Below, piece by piece: positions 36,688-50,892 of a stretch of 64,000 nucleotides of DNA. Each line of letters starts with the position of its first letter. Position 1 is the stretch's first letter. This DNA comes from Sphagnum compactum (lineage: Eukaryota; Bryophyta; Sphagnopsida; Sphagnales): positions 28,262,213-28,326,212 of the forward strand of contig OZ234493.1 in the NCBI GenBank assembly GCA_965153455.1, written 5' to 3'. A program made the position numbers and the translations under genes. The notes below the pieces were generated by a model. It did not search any database. It was not told the DNA's origin and saw nothing but the letters and a program-made list of their open reading frames with translations.

Positions 36688-39600
36688 ATGGGAAGCACCG
36701 AAGAACCGGAACGGAAGAGGCGACATCTGCATAACAACAATAACAACAACGCTCATTCTGTCTCTCCGCCACTCAAGAAGCAACAACCTCTGACACCATC
36801 TTGCGATGAGAAGAAGGTACAGAGAGTGCTCTAGCCGATGGTGTTGTGCAGGTTTTCTTTTCTTTGGAAGTTGGAACTGGAATTTGAAGCTTTGAAAACT
36901 TCATGCTATGTTTTTCTGCTGCTGTTTTGCGTTTCGGATTTTCGCTTACCATGCAACCAATTTTTGAAGCTTTCTTTTCCCTCTTTTCTTCTCGCATGGC
37001 GAGTAACTCCCTTTGTTTCTTGTTCCAAGCACTCTCTGAACATTGGCGAGAGTTTCTCTTTCATACCTTAGGAAGAAGGTTGTATTAAGTTTTCCTTACT
37101 AGGTCTATGGTGTTTTGCTTCTGTGACCTAGATTTGCTCGGAGCCTTGCCGTTGTAGTAGCAGGTGTTGGAGGAGGTAGAGGCTGGTTTTTTCTAGTGTA
37201 GTTAAGGAAGTACAATGATAGAACTTGATGTGTTTTCTCATGTGGGACAGCAAGTTTCTCTGGAATTCGGTAACAGATTTTCCTTTTTTGGCAGACCTAC
37301 TCTTGCTGGCCATCTAGTTGCTCTATGAGCTCAGATTTTCAAATTGCCTGCATAGATATGGAATTGTTTTTGAGTGGATGGAATTTCTGGGACAACGATT
37401 ATGATCACTGTTTAGAGCAGCTACTTGACTAGTGCAGGCAGGATAGCCATGCACATGGACATTGTGTTCTGGTGCATTGCAAGTTCTCATCTGTCTAGTT
37501 CTTTGCATTTTGGTGCATTGCAAGTTCTCATCTGTCTAGTTCTTTGCATTTAAGAGTTTTCTGAAATTATTAGATGCTCTGATTTGCCTGCAAGAACACA
37601 TTGGCTAGCACATCACATTACAAACCCTTTTCAGTCAATGATCAAGTCAATGTTGCTGGGTCTCAAGTCTTTGGAACCCTTTTTTTGGCAATCATTGTGC
37701 CCCCCATCTCACGGTCTATAATTTAGCCCCTGCAAGTGGACAGTCCCAAATTTTGTTATGATATTCTTCTTGAATTGTTTTGTTGCTTTTATTCAGTCAC
37801 TTCAGTCTTCCCAAGGCACTGCAAGAAGGAGATGGTTTTTGAGATCTCTTGGTATGACATGAAAAGGTTCTGATTCAGGGTTGATTCTGGGTGTAGGTGG
37901 ATGCTGGAATGCTCCAGTATCAAAACCAGAAGCTTGCACAGCAGCTTGATGTCCAACGAACTGAGATCAGTGTCTTGGAGGGTAAATGCAACAGCCTTAG
38001 AAGCAAGCAGGCCTCCTATGATGACACTCTTGTGACTATCAACCGTATCTGGAATCAGGTCTGGGTTTCCATGTTCTATCTGCCTTGTTCACTGGTTGTG
38101 GTTGGGGTCAAATGCAAGTTTGAGGATATTAGTCTTAGTTTCTTTCCTCACATTGGACAGTGCATGTCTAGTGGTTTCAAGAATTATATCCATTCGCAGG
38201 ATTTGCCAATTTTGCACCTTGTCTATTGTTACGTGAGTGTGGAACTTAGTTTGCCATACATGCCATTCTGTTGCCACATAGTTAAGCTATCATATTGGCC
38301 ACTGCTGGATAATGGCAATCTAGGTCACAAGAATGTTAGTTTGTACATTTTTGTGCTATTTTTTCTATCATTTTCTTCTTTGTCAAGGTTCAATTCTTTA
38401 GGAAGTTCTTAACACAACCAACAATTCTGTAGTGCAATTATTGTATTGATCAAGCCTGTCACACACACAGATGAAGTGGATTTGTTGAACTTTTGAAGGC
38501 CCATGTAGCTGAAGTAGCTCCTATTCAGCATGACAACTGTCCTACTATGGCAATTTTATCATAGAAGAATTGATAAGAATCTGTGTGTTCTGATATCATT
38601 GAAAGTAGCAGTCTCCCCAGCTTCTGCTAGAGTGGTCATTTAGAGGGAAGATGTCTTGAATTGCTAGGTAGAAGGGAGGAGAAAGGATTGACAGCCTAGG
38701 AAGTGGCATTTTCTGGTGAACCCTCTGGAATTGAATCTCTTTCTATCTTAATGCCGGGGATTGACTTGAAAAGCTGTTGTTATAACAGCTGGTGGATGAC
38801 TTGGAGTTGCTGGCAGTGCGTGCCAATGCTGCTTCCAATGGCATTCGGATACCTGAACCTGCCTCGTTGACAAATGGTAAGTACATATCATTTCTCTCTG
38901 GTTTCTTCTTGGAGAGCATGCATATCCTTGAGTGCCATTGCGGATATGATAGGATCTTGGTAGATGTCAATATTTATTTAATTGCCAGGGAGAGATAGAG
39001 TGATTCATATCCTTTCATGCCTCTCACAGTTTCTGTTAAGGGTTTGTGGTCTGTGTAGAGCCTCTGCCAATGTTCCACTGCATGGAAGTTTTGTGAAGGG
39101 AGGCTAGTTTGTTTGGTAACTTGTGTATGATGGGATTTAAACAACAGTTTATGAGTGGTCATATCAAACAGTCAGTGCATGTGCATGTAGGTACGCTAGG
39201 TTTTTTGTTCCAGTTATTGTCATTTCCCTAGATAGGACACTGATGGTTAATGCTGAATACCTTTGGAAATTTTTTATGAGCTGCAATCAAATGGGTGGAC
39301 CATTATAGTTGAACTTAGTGGAACTCATTATGACATCATTTTTCTGGGTTCTATTGTTGTGTGGATTGTTCAGTCCACATGTTTGGAAATTCTGATAAAT
39401 TGTGGAATTAACAAGTTGCATCTCTTGGGTGCAGATAGGGTCAATGCTGCAGGTCCACCAGAGGAGACTTTCTTGCGGCGACTACTTGATAGAGGAGCCA
39501 CAGAGACCAGAACCATAAAAGAAAGCAACTCTGTGGAGATGGGGCTTGCTTCTCGGAAGTCTTCAACTATCAAGACCATGAAAATGCTTGTGCAAGCCAT

Positions 39601-42600
39601 TGATATTCAGCGAGCAAAGAATGAAGAACTTGCTGCCTCGCTTCGTGGTGTCCTATCTGCAGATGGTTTGTGTTTCTTTGGAGACCTTTTTATACTATGT
39701 GATAAGAGTCTGGACTCCAGTTCGAGTTGCGCAGGAGAGTATTTTCGTAGTTGTCTGCACCCTAGATATATCTCAGATACTGGGAGGAATCAAAGGTTCT
39801 TAATGAAAATGGTGAGCAACTAACTTGGTTGCTTTCTGTATGATGACAGTGGCAGGTCAATTACTACAGAAAACAGACGAGGAGCTAAGGTGTGAGATGA
39901 AGAGACTACGTACCGTAATGGATTCTCTCCACTTGAGCCACAAGGAGATAGCAGCTGAAGCTGGTTCATTTAAAGATTGTCATGCAAAAGACCAAGCAGA
40001 AATTATGAGGCTATCAGGTACTGTTCAGCTATTCAGTTCTGTGAAATTCATAAATAAGTTTAATTGTTAGTAGAGGACTGCATCCCATGACCAGTGATGT
40101 GTTAAATCTGTGTTAAAGCTTTGCAGTTTCAAGGATGGGAGTATCGGTGCTTCTATGAGGTTTTTTCAGTTACCACATGTTAGTTACAGCACAGCTGTCA
40201 TAGAATTGAATAATAGAGGCATATTGTGGTGTTGCTCAGCCAATCCTAATTGATGTTTCTGGATTTGGTAAGCACTTGTATTCAAGATATGTGGCTATTT
40301 GTGTGCTTAGAATGTTCTGTGTTTTGAACTGTTGGTGCTATCTTGTTGTTGTGGGTTTGGGTCATATGGTGGTCATATGGGTCACGGGAATCAAATCTGA
40401 TCTTCAAGCTTAATGCAAGAGGGCTAGAAGAGCTTGGAGTAGAATCTTTAGAGACATCTAATGTACATGGGTATACATGAAGGTGAGCTGGAGGAGGCCT
40501 CAGCAGAACTGGAGACAAGTAGGCGCAAGCTGGCTGCCCTTCGAAGCCAAAAAGAGGATATGTTTGTTGGACCACCTACACCTGGTGCCATGCAACCTGG
40601 TGTTAAGTTTGAATTTGGGGATGGAATTGCTGGGCCTGAAAAGGCTTCAAGGGAAGCTCGTGAGCTTGAGGCTAGCTTGGAAGAGGCCAAGGTAATCCTT
40701 GTGTTCAACCTTGCATCTCATTGGTACATTTTGATGAAGATGCTGCATAGCCAAGAGCCAGCCAATCCGTTGTGTAGTTTTGTTGGAGCTGGGATGTTGA
40801 ATATGTATACAGATGATACTCCCATTTGTGAGAATTGAAAATATGACCTGCTTGTATAAGTAGTCACTCAAGTTGTATCTTATGCCAGCCCACCAGCTTA
40901 TCAATTCATGTTTTATTTTCAGACACTGGCAGATCGAAGACTCTCTGAACTTCAGGAAGCATTGCAAATACAGTTAAACCAGTCCCAAGAGCTTCAACAC
41001 ATGCAGGTTTGTTCCAAAGCCTGTTTCTCCATGTAGTGTTGGTGGTTTATGATTTCTCCATGCAGTATTGTTCCTAGTCTTGACCTCCCACATGAGCTTT
41101 CATGGTGTTTGTGAAAAGTGCCATAGAAGCCCATCACTAAGAGAGTTTCTACATTCAGAAAAATCTGCCAGTCACCTGTCACGATTGCTGGATCAATGTA
41201 TCTCTTCAGTTTTAGAAGTTATGTATGGTCCTTAATTTTGGCTAACACCTGAGCTATTCTGGCTAGTTCTATATCTTGGAGGCAATAGTATGGCTGATTT
41301 GATCCAATGTTTCTTTGAACTTCAGGACCTATTGGACGATGAACAACGAGTGTTAGCATCCCAGCCTTACCAGTTATTGAATGATCAAGTTCAGTATCTA
41401 AGAAGTGAGGTTGAACGATACGAAGGCTTAGTAGACCAGATGCAGGTTTGTAGCTTTCTCACCTAGTTTGACTCAATCTCGTGCAAAGTTATCTGCAGAT
41501 ATTTTTGCTGGGTGTGCATTTTGGTGGCACTGTTTTTTCCTCAAATGATCATGTCATTAGTTATCTGTCTTGTTTATCTCCTTTTCCTTGCTTCTTTTCC
41601 TGGCTGTTCCCTCTATAACCTTATTATAAATTCATCTTGTGATTCTGTACAGTTTGATTCAAATTGTAAGTATGAAGTGAATATATTGGTTGTACTGTAC
41701 TGGATTGTAGCCTTCTACTGTAGACCTCATTAGGATACAGATTGTGAAAAATGTGACTTTGCAGTCCCAATTGGAATTAGGGGGGAGAAGTAAAAAGAAA
41801 GACAGAAACAGTCTTATGTTTAACAATGGGTGATACATAGGCTGATCGAGATGCAGTCTTGAGACGAGAGAGAGAGATGACCTTGAAGGCTGAAGCAAGT
41901 GAAGCAGCTCGCAGAGCAAACACATTATCTGATGCCCAGGCTGCAGAGTTAGAGTCTAAGCTGCAACTTTGCATGTCTGAACGTGATGCTTTGCAACTGA
42001 GATTAGAAGAGGCCACTCAAGCTTCAGGTGTGTTTCCTTGACATTTGTAGGTGTCTAGGTGTTCAGATGACAAAGTTTAGTGGATTGCTGTGAATGCATG
42101 TTTGATCTTGGCCATGTTTAGCTGTCTGCATGAAGTGTAGAAATTGATGGAAATGATGCTTAATTAACTAGATGTGGCAGTTTCATTTATGTTGCAAGTC
42201 ACTCATAGAGATGGATAATTTCAGTGCTGAGCCTCTGGAGAAAATCATGAAGCCATATGGACTCATCTTTTGTTTCCCCTCATAGGAGGTACCAATGCAT
42301 GTGTATCAGATGATGTGTGGTGTTATTGTAGGAAGGAAAGAGTCTGTCGCAGAGTTGAAGGTGATGGTGGCCACTCTTCATAAAGAGATGAGCATGATGC
42401 AGTTGCAACTCAACAAGTATAAGGAAGCAGCCTGTGCAGTCCATTCACTTCGAGCAGAGATCCAGTCTACGGCTGCAGCCCTGGACAGAAAGGTATGTTG
42501 CTTCCTACTTTATTGTCCAAAATCTTTGAGTCTTGTTGCTCACCACTTTTCTTGTGATTTTTCCAGCAAGTATTCAGGAAATTTGTCTCTCTACTATTTA

Positions 42601-45600
42601 TCCATTTTCTATTGGAAGTTGGGTGTTGTTGCTGTGCCAGCTGACTGTTGATGCCGATCTGCAGGCAATGGAGTGCAAGAACCTTTCAGAGCAATGTGCT
42701 AGTCAAGTCATGGAACTCTCTCGGGTGAAGGATGAGGTATGCTTAGCCTGCCTTCAAAACTGACCGGTCCTGGAGAGAGTGCTGGTTAAAAGACAGGATG
42801 GACTTGTGAGCTTGAATTCAAGAAGAAATATTGAAGTTTGCTCAAGAGGTTAGAATTTTCTCAGTGCTATTATCTTAGGTTCTATCTCTGATAGGACTTT
42901 GGCTAAAGTAAGACCTTACTTGCAATTCATAGAAGCACTTCACAGTTGATTTGACATGCAGATGGTTAAGACCATCTCAACAACTAATAGTGGCCCTGTT
43001 ACTAGTTTAGAATATATTCACAAAATGACATCAAAGTTGACTGATCAACATCACTAGAATATCACCTGACTGATGTGAATGAGCCTTCCTGGCTACCTCC
43101 ACTTTTTGGGTGTGTAATACACACTCCTGAATGCCTGAATGATAGCTGTGCTCCTTTGGATGTGGAGGCTCCCGGACTATATCAGGCTGTAGTGAGAGGG
43201 CTGATACCTACCCCTAAACTTTTGCATGCTTCTACTGAAGACACATGGCTGTTTGGCCCTCTGGGGACAGTAAGAATGTACACATTAGAGCTGTGGGTGA
43301 TTGAGAAAGAACTTGCAGGTAGGAGGTTTGCGGGAGAGTGAACAAGAACTCACACTGATCCTGGATATGTTGATCAGAGAGTCCCCTGACTCACGGTAAG
43401 CATTCCCTCTCAGAATCCTTTTTAACTGGTTCACATAGAGTGACAATGTTAATTATTGTAGGGATTGTTTGTTCATTTTGGGTGCTGGAAATCAGTTCAG
43501 AACTATTCTCATTAGACCTTAGGCCACAGCCTACTGCAGTTGGCCCAATGCAGAAAAACAGGGAAATGAATATTCTTGCATGCAGCTCTTGTGGTCTTGT
43601 GTCCATTGTGGTTTGGATGTAGTGAACCTGCTGGATTATATTTGCAGGGATGTGATGGAGCTGCAGCAAGCTGAGTGTAGAGCATGGGCACAGGTGGAGC
43701 ATTTGAAGGAAGCATTGGATGAGCACAGCCTAGAGCTTCGTGTGAAAGCTGCCAATGAGGCAGAAGCTGTATGCCAGCAGAGGCTCACTGCTGCTGAAGC
43801 TGAGATTGCTGACCTCCGACAAAGATTAGATGCATTAGACAGGTTTGAAACTTGACAAACTTGAGATCATAAGCTAGCCAACAACCTAGCAGTTCCCTAC
43901 TGAGGAGTTGTGTCTTTCACATTTGAATATGTGGGGCTTTTCATAATGGAAAGTAGTTTAGAAGGTATGGGCATTTCTCAGTTTGCATGAGAAAAACGTC
44001 AAATCTGCTTTTGAGGATGGGGTTTTGTGGCTCAAAAACTACAGGAACCTGAGCAGTGATGCCAAGGATTTTCTTTTCCACATTGCTACTTTTCCACATT
44101 TACCGGCATTGCTGTTTCCTAAATCAAAGGAGCTTCAATTTATGCTGCAGGGTTGATATGGAGCTCAGGGAATCTTTGAAGGCCAAGAGTGAGGAAGGGG
44201 ATGCTTTCATTGCTGAAATAGAGGTCTCTTACCACCCTTCATTCCCACCCTCACTCTGGGATAGCGATATCAATTCCGCTCTTTTTATTTGATGAAGAAC
44301 AAGCTAGGCTGATGGATGGACATTGTTTTGACTGACAGGTAATTGGGCAAGCTTATGAAGACATGCAGACTCAAAACCAAAGGTTACTGCAACAAATCAC
44401 AGAACGGGATGATTTCAATACCCAGGTCTGTGTAAACATTGTTTTTCACATCACTTCCATTCTTGGTAGAATTCTTTTGTACCCTGACAAGCTCAAATAA
44501 GAATACTGCCGACTTTTTTTTAATTAGCTTTTTTGAGTGCTAGCGTTCATCATAAATTGAGCCTTCCCAGTGCTTCTGGAATGGGAGAGAAACTCAGGAT
44601 GCAGATATTTATACAATGGATTGCCCAAAATTTTGGGGAGATTGTATCGTTAGCTGTCAAATGTCAGGAGGTGATGAAGTTAGTGGATAGCCATGGCAGC
44701 TCATTACTGCTATTCATGATGAAGGTGATGGTCTGATACTTTGTGAGTGACACTCATAAGGTTATCACTGTATTCATTCTTGTCATGTTAGTTTTGGTTC
44801 TACTGGAACAGACAGAACAGTGACCTTCAAGTTGTTTGCGTACATTTTCTCTGCAACCTACAGATATGTTTTTGTGGAAAAATGTTTAGTTTCATTTCTG
44901 TCACTTTGGTGATCTTCAGTAACTTCTTTGCCCAAAGTTGACTTGGACCTCTTGCAACTCTGCAAAGCAACAGAATTTGTGTTTTCTCAAGCAGAGCGGT
45001 GCAGAGTCCAATGTCTCTCTACACAGTTTGGTAACCACCTCTCCAGTCCAATGCACTGACCCAATTCTGCCCTCTGCTATTTTGAAGCAACTCATGTCTT
45101 TCAGGCTAACCTTCTGTTTTATGACTCTTAGCTGGTGTCGGAGAGCTTAAAAGCAAAGCAGTTGCAGACGTCCCTTTTGGCAGAGAAGCAAGTGTTGGCC
45201 AGCCGCATGCAACATGCAAATGCTGCAGCAGACATGCATAAGCAACGAGTATCCCGCTTGGAGGACCAAGTACAATTCTGCACCTTGTTCATAATGTTCA
45301 ATCAAGTTTTAAGGAGTTCCAAATTTGGCGCTCTCTGCCGCGTTTTCTTCCATTTTCCCCTGTTCTACCCTCATCTTAACAGCTCCTAAAAGGAAATTCC
45401 TAGTCTCCTTTATCATTGCAATCCTAAACCCACTGAACCCTGATCATAGCTTCTGAGGCCAGGTCTTGATTGTTAAAATATTTTTTAGGAGTGAGCAAGC
45501 CTCCTTTTGTTGCTTGCTTCAAGATGACTGTGCAACTGGCCTTCAATTTAAACCACAATTACCAATGGGTCAATCCCTTGTGACTCAGTCTAATATGTGG

Positions 45601-46495
45601 TTGAATATGTGATAGGACATTGGTTTGGTCTAACAAGTGATTGGACATTGGTGCAGGCTAGGTCATTGATAGAACAGCTGGGAAAAGTAATGGATGAGAG
45701 CCGGCAGTATGCATCAGCCTTGGAGATGACAAAGCGCAAAACTGTGGAGACAGAGAAAGAGCTTCTGTCAATGAAATCTGCCCTTGATGCAGCACACAAG
45801 GGGCTTGATGATCGCAATCACAGATTAGCTGATGCCCAGGCTGACCTCGAAAAGGAGAGGTTAGACATTGACATCTTTAAATTTGGTGCATGGTTTCTTT
45901 TACTCTTACAACATTGCCATCATGTGTCTGAACTAGTGTGTTGTTTCTTGAATGTGGATTGAGCATTTGAGACATTGTTTGGTGCTGCAGATTTGAGAAG
46001 AGAAGGGTGCAAGAAGAGTTGGAGGCTTTAAACAGCAAGATGACACGCCTGCATTCTCATCGTGATGGAGGATTGATGCTAGAGCGGTTGCAGGGTGAAA
46101 TTAAAGAGTACAAAGCCATATTGAAGTGCAGTGTTTGTCATGACCGACCCAAGGAGGTGATTATGATGCCTTTTGAATTCAGCCTTTAAAGACAACAGTC
46201 AAGTCACTTGATTAAGGGAGTCCTTTAATCGATTTGAAGAAATTGTCCCTTTAAATGTTCTAAGTACTATCATGGGCTATTGAGCAAGAGCCCATCTTTA
46301 TTACCAAATGGAAAGGGATCTGAATTGAGCAGAAACTAACTACAATTTGACATATTGGTGCAGGTGGTTATCACAAAATGTTACCATTTGTTTTGTGGGC
46401 CTTGTATTCAACGGAACCTTGACCTTAGGCATCGCAAGTGCCCTGGCTGCGGTGTTCCATTTGGTCAAAATGATGTACGAAATGTGTACATCTGA
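36688..46495 (+). CDS. HUB1: E3 ubiquitin ligase BRE1/HUB type for histone H2B monoubiquitination, 19 exons
   Basis: A nuclear RING E3 that, with an E2 of the UBC1/2 (RAD6) type, monoubiquitinates histone H2B and so aids transcription elongation. Exons reconstructed by reading frame and GT-AG borders: 36688-36816, 37897-38058, 38789-38876, 39435-39665, 39856-40017, 40483-40691, 40923-41006, 41326-41445, 41841-42027, 42332-42492, 42665-42736, 43319-43395, 43648-43842, 44151-44223, 44339-44425, 45132-45269, 45657-45859, 45991-46156, 46364-46495. Phases agree at every junction, giving 891 aa, close to plant HUB proteins (about 880-900). The N terminus MGSTEEPERKRRH resembles HUB1 of Arabidopsis; the middle is coiled coil rich in E/K/L/A heptads. 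The RING is C3HC4: Cys839, 842, 854, His856, Cys859, 862, 874, 877. Conserved landmarks include LELRVKAANEAEA and GQAYEDMQTQNQ. The HUB1 versus HUB2 subtype is less certain than the family. Confidence 0.93.
37470..37551 (+). repeat. Tandem duplication of 41 bp in HUB intron 1
   Basis: Two adjacent identical 41-bp units (37,470-37,510 and 37,511-37,551), each starting tggtgcattgcaagttctc. Identity suggests a recent duplication. Confidence 0.85.
44525..44770 (+). repeat. Copy (iii) of the ~240-bp dispersed repeat, in HUB intron 15
   Basis: Runs from 'ttgagtgctagcgttcatc' to 'actcataaggttatcac', matching copies at 5,515 and 52,445 in order and orientation: the ctcaggatgcagat block, a ccaaaattt block, a tgaagttagtg block, catggcagct, cactgctatt and actttgtgag. 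The overlapping 67-codon frame is repeat sequence. Intron 15 spans 44,426-45,131. Confidence 0.7.
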
Positions 46496-49400
46496 TGGGT
46501 TTTCTGAAGGCATTGGGGCTGCTCAGGTCTTTCTCAATTCTTTTCTGTTGTCTGCTTCGTGGCTGGGCTTCTTTCTTGGAACTTACTGCGTCAAGACAGA
46601 TTGTATACTCCTGGTTGCTCAGGTTGCCCAGGTTGCAATTGGAACGGCTCCTCTCAATTGGCACGAGCTGTCTAAGATTGGGTGGCTCTCTTCATTAAGA
46701 GGCTTGTACATTCTCAACTTTTTATGGAGATTGCGCTTTTTGCGACTCAGTATAAAACATGTAACTTGTGCACAGTATTCTCCACATCAGCATATGTATC
46801 TTGCTTCTGGTTCTCCTGTTTTCTGTTACCTGCTTTTTCTCCTTGTGTGTCATCTGTTTGTAATGCCTGGTGAAGCTTGTTTTCCTTGTTTCTGAAATAT
46901 ACAATTGTCAACAGGGATTGTCACAGAAATATCAAGAGCAGCCCAGATCTCTGGTGTTTTGCCTCAAACGGCCCCACATTAGGCCACACTCAGTCTTTTG
47001 AATATGTAATGGCCTAATTCCAGGATCCTGGTCTATACTGGATCAAATGGTAACCCAAATGATTGTAGACTATTGTGATTGTAGGTCTACATTGGCTAGG
47101 TTAAGTAGTTACTGCATATCATTTTGAGGTGTTAAGTTCCCAAAGCGAAGAGGCCCTAACCATATGCTGTTCCTTCTGTTTCAATTAGAAAGCCAGGTGT
47201 GCAAATTCCAATCTCAGGGTGAATGAGTCTACTTGGTAGATAAGAATTTAACATGGTTCAGGTGATATAAGTTGCCAATGGTTAGATTTGACTTTGGGAG
47301 GACATCATGACCCCTTTTTTATCACTTACTGCTAACTGTATTTTAGGCTTCTTTGTGTGTTGGTTGGAAGCAAACTTGTATGACCTGCCGAGACCACTCT
47401 CACTTCAGAGGTGCACCTGACACTGGCGGTGTTGAGGTTGGTGCTGTTCTTGGCTTTGGTTGAACTTTCCAATCTTGTCATCCTGCTAAGGTGGGTTGTA
47501 TAATGTGTTAGCATATACAGTAAAAATATTGTCCAGACTGGTAGAAGTCGGTCCCAAGGTTTATTTCCTTATTTTTCATGCTACAGTCAATTCACTCAAA
47601 ATTCATGTATTGATTGGTTTATGGGAAGATTTGTGTTCTGATGGTAGAGATTAGTTACCAGCTGTTGTGGAGATTTGTCTGCAATTTCATGGATTGTGAT
47701 GCATTGTGTGTTGTACAAAGCTTGTCGGCTTGTTGGGTACAATATGGCTTACAAGTCTGGTTTTTTTCCCATTCATTCGCACATGTGAAAGATATCATTT
47801 TGCACTATATTAGAGAAGTCAATATCAGGGTTTTATACATGAATCTTTAGTTTGGGTTGTAAACATGGAAGGGAAATAGAAAAGCAAGCTTAGATTGGGT
47901 CATGGATTGTGGACCTTTTGTCGTATTTGAAGTATTGAAGATACTATGGAAGAACCTGATAGTATGAGGGGCAGAAGCCCCTTGTACTTGGGAAAAGGCT
48001 TTCAGTCCTATTATTAGATGCAATTTGTGTTTTGCCTATTCACTGCTCAGGATGTAGATTGTAGAACAATGTTGTGGACAAAATCCAAATAGATCTAGAA
48101 ACAAAAGTACAAATGGTTGGTGTGGTCTCTAATGTCAATTTTCCTTTTGGTTGAGTTGTTTATGTCTTGAAAGTGTGACATTGATGGACAGGTGGGAGCC
48201 CCAGCAAACTTCTCATGATGTGCTGAAGAGTATTCTTTGTACAAATGTACACAATTGAACTTTTCAATCTTGTGACACTCAACTGAATCAAATTGTCTAT
48301 TGTGTTTGTGATGTGTTTAAAGGATGGTTGGTGGAGGTTGAAGGCAATGTATTAGTTCTAAATTGTTGCTGACATAGTGAAATCTACAACATGAGCATGT
48401 CTTGCAGGTATGGACAAGAAATAATTTGTGGGATAATCAAATGCTGCTACTGGAAACGGTTCAGATTTGTAAGTCTTTCAAATCCTTGCTAAATTGCAGT
48501 ACCCATGGTTTACTTTGTGCTTTCATTGAATTATTAAAGGAATTCACTATATAGACATTTCTTCAACATCACCATTGCCAATACCTTCGCAACAAAGGTG
48601 CATGATAGTACTTTGAGGCATTTTTAGCCATGTCCACCTTAATCACAAAGTGATTGAATTATGAACTATCATTTTTTAACATGATTGAGATATCTGAATG
48701 GTTTTTTTTTCACATGGAGATTAAGATAACTAATATAATAAATAGCCTTCGACCAGAAGTTCATTGTCCAATTATGTTTTTCAAAGAAAATACCTAACTG
48801 AATTTCTTTAGTTAAATTTTTAAACACTTGATGGAAAGTTCTTTTGCAAATGTAGAATTCTTATTTCTTGAACACTTCGATAATTTATAGCATCCTTGCT
48901 TGTCACTGACGGCTTTTTATGTGTGGCACTAAGTTTAATGGGGAATTGAGTGGCTTGTTTTGAATCAAAACATTTGAAAATAGAAATATGTTGTATGCAA
49001 ATTGCTTGGAATTTAAATACCTTTTTTGTTTTCTGAGGGGTGGTGTGACAGCAGCTTTGCTTTTGAACATGAACAAGAGGAGCAGTTTGTAATGTTATGC
49101 AGGACATTGCTGGAACATAGTGTGGAGCGCTTGTTCAAATCATTGACAAGCCTTGGTTCTCTCACTTTGCATAACTTATAGTTATTTCCCCACATTCTTC
49201 CTCACAACATAGTTTTTGCATGAATGTTGTATATTCCAGGCTAGCTACAAAGCTTTGGTGAATACTTAGTGTTCGAAAGGTACCAATCTGTAAACATCCT
49301 TTTGTTGCCTTTGGAGCTTAAAGAGATGTTGGAGCCCCTCCACCTCCACCTGGTGCATCATCTTACATCACAAAAGTTGCCCAAATTCATCCTGAAATGA

Positions 49401-50790
49401 TCAAGATACAATCTTTGGAAGGGAAGGGGTAATGTGTTTGATGATAGAAGTCAAAACTATTTTTGTATTGGAGCTCAAAGATTTGGACCTTGCTCTATTG
49501 CCGATGAAGTTCAAAGATGTTTTGTATAATGTTACTTGATGCATCTAGATTTTTTTTAAATGTTCAAAATAATGAGGATGATGTAGGTCTTCGAAGGAAG
49601 GGGGTCTCATTTTTTTTCCCTTGTTGGACAAGCTTGTCCTCTTCTTGTTTCTTTTTGGTCATTCCTTTGTCTTTGGAATTCAAAGATGTTGTAAACTTTG
49701 ATTTGGTACACTCATCATGGTCATGAAGATTTCTCTAAATGGACAATTCTTTTTGGTTGTTCCTTGTGACTTTGGAATTCAAAGATGTTTTTTTTTCGTA
49801 AACCTGCACTTGGCACACCCATGGTCATGAAGATTTCTCTAAAAAGATAACAAAACAACAAGATATGGTACACGTTGGATGATAATGTAAAAGGTTCAAT
49901 GAGAAATGTAATTACCCTATGAATCTATCACAATTTGTGACATACTCTTAATGGTGGTTTGAGTTCAACAATATTGTGAACTTCATAGCCTCTCAAGTTA
50001 TGTGGAGGGTGAAGAGGCCCTACGGTGAGGCATTGTGAAAACAAGGTGCCTTACCCGAGGCCGTGAGTTCAACCTCACATTTTGGGAATGTCCCTCACCC
50101 CAAGGCTTTACCTTTCACAAGGCATGAGGCGCAAAATGCTATCATGAACCTAAACAAACCTCAATCACAAGGTGTGGGAGCAGAGAGTTCTTGCACTCTT
50201 TATAAGTAGATGTAAGATCAGTTTCACTCTTGATCAAGAATATCATAATACCTAAGCTAGTTAGGTACTAATTATTTAATTTTGAAATTTGCCAAAAATT
50301 CTGATAAAATATGCAACTTTTTTATTGCCAAAAATCTGAGAGAAACTCTCTCAAGCACATTCACTTCATTATTTAGTAAAGTGCACAATTTATAATGTAA
50401 AATTGTGCACTATAATGTGCCCTCCAATTAGACACTAAAACAATCCTGACCAGGGCTTTTACTTAAAACACATAGGTACAAGAATTTTTAGGTGTTGAAA
50501 TTGAAAAGGAAATGAAAGGCACAGTTGACACAAAAGAGTTGGTGAATGATGTCATGTCCATTCATATGTGTCATTTCATTATGAAGAGTAGGTTCTGTGA
50601 CTCTATTATGGCCAGGTATTTGCTTTTGACCAAGAGCTCCATAACATTTTTTCATTGTGGGTTTACTGTTTTCCTCTTGTTCTGTTGTTTGGGTAAATGG
50701 GTGGATGAGCCAGGAAAGTGATGGCAGAATGAAGAAATTGTCTCTGCAGGTGATTTGGTGGTGATTTCATAGATACCCATATCAACCCTC
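46496..50790. other. 3' flank of HUB gene and intergenic DNA
   Basis: A 3' UTR for the HUB gene presumably starts here; its end is not visible. The spacer is AT-rich with only short frames. Near 49,325-49,430 a short stretch reads VGAPPPPPGASSYITKVAQ before a stop; this may be a coding relic but is too short to assign. About 49,990-50,180 has a tRNA-like box B (gagttcaacctc) and may be a SINE remnant. Confidence 0.4.
49985..50185 (+). repeat. Possible tRNA-derived SINE remnant
   Basis: The segment is GC-richer than its surroundings and contains gtgagttcaacctcac near 50,063-50,079, close to the tRNA box B consensus GGTTCRANYCC, preceded by a gtgaggcattgtg stretch that could be a worn box A. 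No poly(A) tail or target duplication was confirmed. Confidence 0.3.
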
Positions 50791-50892
50791 TTTTTGAATA
50801 CAGATTGCAACAACGACAAAAAAAAAACAGCTCTGTTTTGGAGTTTTCAGAGCAGTAGATTCAGCCTCTTGGGTGTATCAGCTCTCTTCATC

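Noticed and set aside
35882-36772. Antisense Ser/Leu/Phe-rich frames of 71-135 codons before the HUB start
   Set aside because: They are produced by the poly-A, purine-rich and (GA)n tracts read in reverse; no protein features.
37897-38412. 171-codon frame starting at HUB exon 2
   Set aside because: Only the first 54 codons are exon 2; the remainder reads through a GT splice site into intron 2.
39263-39823. 186-codon frame read as a separate gene
   Set aside because: It is HUB exon 4 (39,435-39,665) with intron sequence on both sides.
46347-46895. 182-codon + strand frame across the last HUB exon
   Set aside because: It is out of frame with the C3HC4 RING, whose frame is fixed by conserved cysteines and matching splice phases; the rest is 3' flank.
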